A stretch of DNA of 64,000 nt from assembly GCF_050624435.1 (NCBI RefSeq), contig NC_134531.1, positions 251,858,812 through 251,922,811 on the forward strand, written 5' to 3'. The DNA comes from Tenrec ecaudatus. Taxonomy: Eukaryota > Chordata > Mammalia > Afrosoricida > Tenrecidae. The notes beneath the pieces are model-generated. The model did not search any database, had not been told where the DNA came from, and worked only from the letters and a program-made list of their open reading frames with translations. Below are positions 58,512 to 64,000 of the stretch, piece after piece. The position numbers and the translations under genes are program-made. The first letter of the stretch is position 1, and each line of letters starts with the position of its first letter.

Positions 58512-58739
58512 GTGACGGATGTGGACACACCATCCTAGGCCCTGAAAGTGGAACGCTTATGTCTATAAACTACCCGCAGACCTCTCCCAATAGCACTGTG
58601 TGTGAATGGGAGATCCGAGTAAAGGTGGGACAGAGAGTGCGCATCAGGTTCGGGGACATTGACATTGAGGATTCGGATTCTTGTCACCTTAATTACTTAA
58701 GAATTTATAATGGAATTGGAGTCAGCAGAACTGAAATAG
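58512..58739 (+). CDS. DCBLD2: DCBLD2 exon 2: first part of CUB domain
   Basis: The acceptor is a T-rich tract (about 58496-58508) then AAG|GTGACGG. With the single G from exon 1 the first codon is Gly (GDGCGH). The 228 bases encode 76 residues, including the CUB start '[20 protein letters not shown]', an N-glycosylation sequon (NST), Cys of 'TVCEWEI', a calcium-site-like acidic run '[11 protein letters not shown]' and 'YLRIYNG'. It ends ...RTEI plus one base, phase 1-1. Donor G|GTAGGA at 58740. It is the extracellular ligand-binding type of module shared with neuropilins. Nearly every residue matches human DCBLD2 as I recall it, and no stop or frameshift is present. The remaining CUB, LCCL, discoidin and transmembrane exons lie beyond the window. 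Confidence 0.96.
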
Positions 58740-59049
58740 GTAGGACATTTTCTTTTCTTATCAATGTACTTATGATGCTTCATTGCTCTGAATTTATGAA
58801 AATGTTGATTGTCTAAAGTGAAGTGTGAGAAATTATTGAGAACATGGATTTGACTTGTAGAAAAAGAGACTATTACCCTTTTTGTCTTTTACTTGCTTTT
58901 CAAATCCATTTTGTTGCTATTCTTTCACAAGACACCACAGTATTATTTCTGTGGAGGAGGAAGTTAAAAACATCTTACACTTTGTACTTTATAAACTTTT
59001 GTTTCCCTATTGTGTTTCATTTGAAGAGTACAAGAAATAATTTATGCTG

Positions 59050-59265
59050 AGGATGTGGTATATCCTAGTGGCCAAGAGCCAAACTGGCTTTGGATCAAAT
59101 CTTAATCCATTATTACATTGCTGTGTGATCTTGAGCAGGTTACTGGGGGTTCTGTCACAGCATTTGTAAGACAGGGAATGAACGGATCAGGTGGGAAATG
59201 CTCAGGGCAGGACTCACACATGATACATGCTCATGACTGGTTAACTGTGATTGCAATTCTTCTTT
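59050..59265 (+). mobile_element. MIR
   Basis: 'cctagtggccaagagccaaa', 'ttgctgtgtgatcttgagca ggttact' and 'tttgtaagacagggaatgaa' follow the MIR core order. Confidence 0.7.
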
Positions 59266-59393
59266 GCTAGGAGCTTGTTAGTTGCCAACTCCTGGGCACC
59301 CCCGTGTGCAGCAGAGCACAGTGCTGCCTGGTTCTGTGCCATCTTCTCCATCGTATGCTCAAGGCTCCATTGTTATCATTACTATGTATTTCG

Positions 59394-59595
59394 AGGAGCC
59401 CTGGTGGCATAAGTGATTATTCTTTGGGCTGCTAACCTCCAGGCCACCAGTTCAGGACTACAAGCCACGCCTTGGGAGAAAGACAACTCTTTCTGCTCTC
59501 ATAAAGAGTTACAGTCTTGGGAACCCCTAGAGGCAGTTGTACCCTGTCCAGCAGGGTCACTATGGATTGGAATTGTCTGTAGGAAGTGGACTTAA
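59394..59595 (+). mobile_element. AfroSINE, near full length
   Basis: 'gagccctggtggcataagtg', 'tttgggctgctaacctccag', 'cataaagagttacagtcttg' and 'cagcagggtcactatggatt'. A second decayed piece may follow at about 59685-59770. Confidence 0.8.
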
Positions 59596-60223
59596 GGCCA
59601 ACCTAGGGGACTCATCTTCCAGTAGTAAATCAGGTAAAAATCTGTTGTGATCCATAGGATATTTCTTCTTCGTTTTGTCTGCCAGCTGTTAGCTACATGG
59701 AAGAGAAAGACGAGATGAACTGCTCCCATGAAAGTTGTATCACCTGGAAACCCTGGATAGCGCATTTGGGTTTGGGGGGATCACCTACACTACAGGATAG
59801 GAGCATGGCTTACTGTCCTGGCTCCTGATTGGTGTTTCTCAATCAAGTTTTGATTACCTTGGCAGCTTGGTGACCACTATTAAAGGACAGCTGGATATAC
59901 ATGCTTCCTGCGGTGATGAAGTAGGAAGCGGGTGCTACTACCTGCCACACACTTGTACAGCTATACCCAAGGCGGCCCCTTCGATACATGAAGCCTTTAG
60001 CAATTCACAGGGAGAGAGGACCCAGGGAAAGACATTCAGTGAACCATAGGATTTGATGAGCCAAACTAAGAATCTGAGACATTCTGCAGAACAAATGTCC
60101 TCGTTTCTTCAATATATAAATAGCACTATGAAGAAAAGGAAGGGGAGGGAGTTGTTATAGGTTAAGAGACATTATCTTTGATGGGAATGTGTTGGCCTTA
60201 TTTAGACCTGGATTTAAACTTAC

Positions 60224-60722
60224 TGTGTTAGTCTGGGAACTTTAGAGAGACAAATCCACAGAAACTCATCTCTAAGAGAGAGTTTTATATAAAGGTTAAG
60301 TGTACATCAAGAAAACATCCCAACCCAGTGCTGCCCAAGCCCACAAGTCCAATGTTAACCCATATGTCCAACACCAATCCACAATGTCCTCCTCCACCTC
60401 ACAAAACAGAAACAATGATGCCGACTGCAGGTGGAAAGCCGAGTCAGTGAGCGTATAAGCATCTCAGCGCTGGCAGGGGTCAGCACCCCAGGCTGGATCG
60501 GGGTAGGTCCATGTGACTTCTCCTCAGGAATGTCTTGCAGGAAGTGTGAACCTTGCCAGCTAAAGCAGGGAACTGGCTAAGGCAGCTGCACCCTGGCCCG
60601 ACCATCACAAAGCAAGAGATCTGAGAACTAGAAATGTGAGGCTCACCAAGCCATTTATTCCTCTACCCTTCAATTAACCCCACCTGTGTTTATCGGCCAG
60701 GTTGGCACAGTAAACTACCTCA
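60224..60722 (-). mobile_element. Solo LTR, ERVL-like
   Basis: The - strand starts TGAGGTAGTTTACTGTGCCA, like the provirus LTRs, and ends 'cccagactaacaca'. Flanks CTTAC (60219-60223) and CTCAC (60723-60727) agree at 4/5. It is related to the provirus family but clearly a different subfamily in the middle. Confidence 0.75.
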
Positions 60723-60830
60723 CTCACCAACTAAAAAAAGATAATATTTAAGAGAGTCCAAGAAATTTTAATAGGGATTAGGCATGTCCATGATAGTAAA
60801 GAGTGATTGTTTTCCGTGTGGTAAGGTTCT

Positions 60831-61008
60831 CTAAGGACCCTTAATGGTGCAGTGGCTAAAGCTGCTAACTGCAAGGTCAACAGTTAGAATCCACCAACTA
60901 CTTTGCAGGAGAAAATGTCGCAGCTTGATATTCCTTAAAGGTTTACAGTCTTGGAAAACCTTACAGGGCAGTTTTACTCGGTCCTATATGATTTCCATGT
61001 GACAAAAT
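60831..61008 (+). mobile_element. AfroSINE
   Basis: 'gacccttaatggtgcagtgg', 'gctgctaactgcaaggtcaa', 'acagggcagttttactcggt'. Confidence 0.75.
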
Positions 61009-61499
61009 CAATCTTTTTTTTATTAGACAAAATCAATCTTATGGAAGTGGATTTGGGGTATGTTATTGAAATTTCTTTGTAAGTTCTGATTTTTTGTAGA
61101 TTCATTCATTCTGAAGTTCATTAAAAATTATGCCTAGGATTTATTTTAAATATGCCAGGGGGAAAATTGGTAAGGAGAGGGATAGATGGCATATCATAAA
61201 TAGCCAACGGCATATTGTTGACACTGAGTAATTGATACCTGTACTGGTACTTTATCCTCTCCCTACTTTTATGTATTTTTGAAAATTTCCATAATAAAAA
61301 TATTTTAGTCTTTAACAAAAGAAGAACACCCTCTCTTACCACAATAAAGCATGGCATGGTTGCTTGAGAGTGAAAGTAACATGGGACATATTTGACCTCA
61401 AAGGTCCAACCCCACCCTCGCATTTAACCTGCTGAGGGTGCTTTCTCCGTAGTGCTCTTGCCCCGACTTCAGAGTCATCGCTTCTACTTTGCAGAGATT

Positions 61500-62285
61500 G
61501 GGTGGTGGTAGGTGCCAGTCAGTCAGTTCTGACTCAGACCCGCCCTGTGTACCACGTTGCCTGGCTCTGCCCCATTGGCACAGTTGGTAGGTTTGGGCCC
61601 ATTGTTACAGCCACTGTGTGGGCCTGTTCTTTTGAGGGTCTTCGTCCTTTTTGCTAGCCGTCTTCTCTACTAGCAAGGCTATCTTTTTCTAGGACCTCTC
61701 GATAAATATGACCAAAGTACATGAAGGTCTCACCATTCTTGCTTCTAAGGAGCATTTTGGCTGTTCTTCCTCAGAGACAGATTTGTTTGTTCCTGTGGTA
61801 GTCGGTAGTACTATTACTATTCTTCACCAACACCATACATCACTTCTTCATTGTCCGGCTTCTATGTGCACGTGAGATAATGGGAAATTCCATGAATTAG
61901 TCCTCCGAGTTATATCTTTGCTCTTCACCCTTTAAAAAGAAGTCTCATGCAACAGATTTGCAGTATAACATCTTTGATTTCTTGACTACTGCTTTCGTGA
62001 ACATTGATTGTGGTTCCTAGTAAAATTATATCCATGACAATTTCAATCTTTTCAAACATTGATGTTTTCTATTGCTTCAGGTTTGTGAGGGCCTTGGATT
62101 TCTTTTTACTGCATTGTGATCAGAATGACGTCTGAAGCCTTTGATTTTCTTCAGTAATTGCTTCAGGTCCTCTTGACTGACTGAGCAGGCAAGTTGCGCC
62201 TGCATCTCATGGATTGTTAAGGAGCCTTCCGGTTCTGATTCCTCTTCATATAGTCCAGCTTCCTGGATTATTTTCTCAGGAAATA
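61500..62285 (-). mobile_element. RTE-type LINE 3' region
   Basis: The longest RTE piece: 'gtgccagtcagtcagttctg actcag', 'accaaagtacatgaaggtct', 'ttctaaggagcattttggct', 'gacagatttgtttgttcctg', down to 'tcttcatatagtccagcttc'. The start shares the SINE tail motif. Confidence 0.7.
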
Positions 62286-62375
62286 ATTGAAAAAGTATGT
62301 GGTATGCTAGTTATTTAATAGTAGGTTTCAATTCCCTTATTTCAATTTTTGCTGCTTCCTCATTCTTGCTGCACA

Positions 62376-62494
62376 TGGGCGAGCAGAAAGCTGCAGCCAG
62401 GGCAAAGGGAGAGGGCCCGTGGGGTTTCTGTTGCCTTTCGTTGGGCTCTAGTAACACCATCTATGCTGTGTTGGCCCTGGCGCTGCATGTGGGG
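62376..62494. repeat. Inverted repeat, arm A (arm B 63533-63650)
   Basis: About 117 bases, over 90% identical by eye to the reverse complement of 63533-63650. Shared blocks include 'gggcaaagggagagggcccg' and 'gtttctgttgcctttcgttg'. Arms are about 1.04 kb apart. Arm B lies inside an L1-type copy. Family unknown. Confidence 0.75.
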
Positions 62495-63304
62495 AGTCGT
62501 TTGTGGTTAGCTGTAAAAAGGAAAGCTTCCTGACATATCACAATGAGATAAAAAGACTACTCGAAAATAGGGGATTGACGTTCTCCTTAAACTTGATCTA
62601 CAGAGACGTACAGAATAGAAACAAATCAATGTGGGCATCAAGATTTTAGTGATAAATCGTCAGAATCTCTCCTGTATCAACTCCCCCCTTCAGAAAACAG
62701 CCTGGCCCAAATGGACCTTATTTCCCTATAAAAAACAGTTCCTGAAGGTTTTGAGTTTTATGTAAGATGGTGTTAATTTTAGGAACTTTTTCCCCTGAGG
62801 GAGATTATGGAAGAATCAATTAATTGAAATGAAAGGGAAACTGGCCTCATAAGTTTTCCCCTTTCATAAACTCATTCGAATGTGTCTTTACTGCTTGGGC
62901 AGTTAGTCCACTTGGAAGGAGGACAGTTGCTTCCTGTTCTCTTAGGAAAGGATTGTAATGGGTAATGTATCAATATGCCTGTGTTTATTAGGGCCTTATA
63001 TAATTTTGCTTTCTAAATTGCTAAGCTGCCCAGAAACTTGTAAGATAACTTGTTATAAGGGTCCTCATTCACATAGAGCCACTGATAGAATGGGTTTAAT
63101 AATACTGTTAAGCTTGGCTCTCTATTCTGAATTATTATTTTTTTTAGTAGCTAGTTTTTATTGTGATTGTAGCAGACTCACATCCAAAAAAATACATTCT
63201 TTCAGATACTAAGCACTTCTTTGAGCTCAAATTTAAACCAAACTCTGTCATCAAGTCAGATTTTTTTTCTCTCTTGCTTATGGTAGGTCTATCTGTTCTT
63301 TTTT

Positions 63305-63860
63305 AAAAATGCAAACATTTTATCAGGAGCTCTTACAGATATTATTACAATCTGTAGTTGCATTAGATTAAGCATAATTATACAATTGGTGTCATCATTT
63401 TCAATACATTTTCTGTCTTCTTAAACTCTTTGATAGATATCAGCTCCCCTTGATCCCCTCCCTTCCCCACCCTGCAACCCTCATGGACCCTTAATATATA
63501 TTATTATTTTTGCCATATCTTACACCGTCCAACATGCAGCGCCAGGGCCAACACAGCATGGATGGTGTTAATGGCGCCCAACGAAAGGCAACAGAAACCC
63601 CACGGGCCCTCTCCCTTTGCCCTGGCTGCAGCTTTCCACTTGCCCATGTTGTTTGTTCCCCTGGAGTGGGGTCATAGAGTCACCATTGCTGTCAGTCCCC
63701 CTCCCCTTTCCTGTGCCCTCGGGGAACCATTACTCCCATTACTGTTTCTGAGAGGTTTATCTATCTTGGAATCCATGCATCAAAAGATCTTGTTTGTAGA
63801 AGTGTACAGAGCAAGACTAGTGAGGCAAAACTAAGGCCATAATAGCGGGGAGGAAATAGT
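63305..63860 (-). mobile_element. L1-type 3' end with an unusual segment
   Basis: Begins 'cattttatcaggagctctta', passes 'tttgccatatcttacaccgt ccaac', then departs from the other copies for about 120 bases (arm B of the inverted repeat) and returns near 'actgtttctgagaggtttat ctatcttgg'. Confidence 0.65.
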
Positions 63861-63871
63861 AACTAGAGCAG

Positions 63872-64000
63872 GGATGCTCACACTTTTTCAGCAGGTAAGC
63901 TACTTATAAAATGATCAAGTCAAAATGATCTACAAAAATACAAAACATATGCATTTTATTTATTTATTACATTTATTCATAAATGCATTGAGAATTATTT
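63872..64000 (+). mobile_element. Possible hAT-like element end, runs off the window
   Basis: 'cagggatgctcacacttttt cagc' after CTAGAG looks like a hAT terminus, followed by 'aaatgatctacaaaaata'. The other end is not in view. Confidence 0.35.

Larger units (their letters stand above)
58740..64000 (+). other. DCBLD2: DCBLD2 intron 2, partial
   Basis: Starts GTAGGA. Runs past the window end; no exon 3 (expected to begin by completing Gly then KYCG-like) was found. Repeats inside are listed separately. 61009-61499 and 62500-63300 hold no recognised element. Confidence 0.85.

Noticed and set aside
1-64000. CRISPR array, bacterial operon, phage or plasmid features
   Set aside because: The window is clearly mammalian nuclear DNA; short tandem repeats present are microsatellites and LINE duplications.

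Overview
This is mammalian nuclear DNA, most likely from a tenrec (Afrotheria; inference). Three repeat signals point there. First, there are dozens of tRNA-derived AfroSINE copies (GAGCCCTGGTGG head, ATCGACTCGATGGCAGTG tail). Second, there are many copies of one L1-type 3' end that, on its own strand, finishes in AGCCCCCAATAAA. Third, there are SPIN hAT transposons, which among afrotherians are known from tenrec. The only functional gene I can support is the 5' part of DCBLD2 (ESDN/CLCP1) on the + strand.

Layout: about 1-33,400 is the intergenic region upstream of DCBLD2 and is almost wholly repeat debris. It holds L1 3' ends, RTE-type LINE pieces, AfroSINEs, LTRs, one gutted mariner, three SPIN copies, and a nearly complete but dead ERV-L provirus on the - strand (7155-12898). 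The provirus has two LTRs, a tRNA-Leu primer site, gag and pol remnants, a dUTPase after integrase, and no env seen. A CpG-rich promoter lies at about 33,600-34,800. DCBLD2 exon 1 (34392-34593) encodes almost exactly the very long signal peptide. Intron 1 (34594-58511, 23.9 kb) contains a processed EEF1A1 pseudogene with clear target-site duplications, a deep stack of nested L1/MITE insertions (41.6-44.8 kb), RTE, SINEs, LTRs and two more SPIN copies. Exon 2 (58512-58739) encodes the first part of the CUB domain. The rest (58740-64000) is intron 2, again repeat-filled.

I looked for an undescribed gene system and did not find one. The interest lies in transposon stratigraphy (target-site duplications that can be read directly), horizontally acquired DNA transposons, an L1 3' end with an internal 246-base tandem duplication, an unexplained inverted repeat in intron 2, and an upstream ORF overlapping the DCBLD2 start. 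Repeat boundaries without stated duplications are by eye and are good to about 10-30 bases. All alignments were done by hand.
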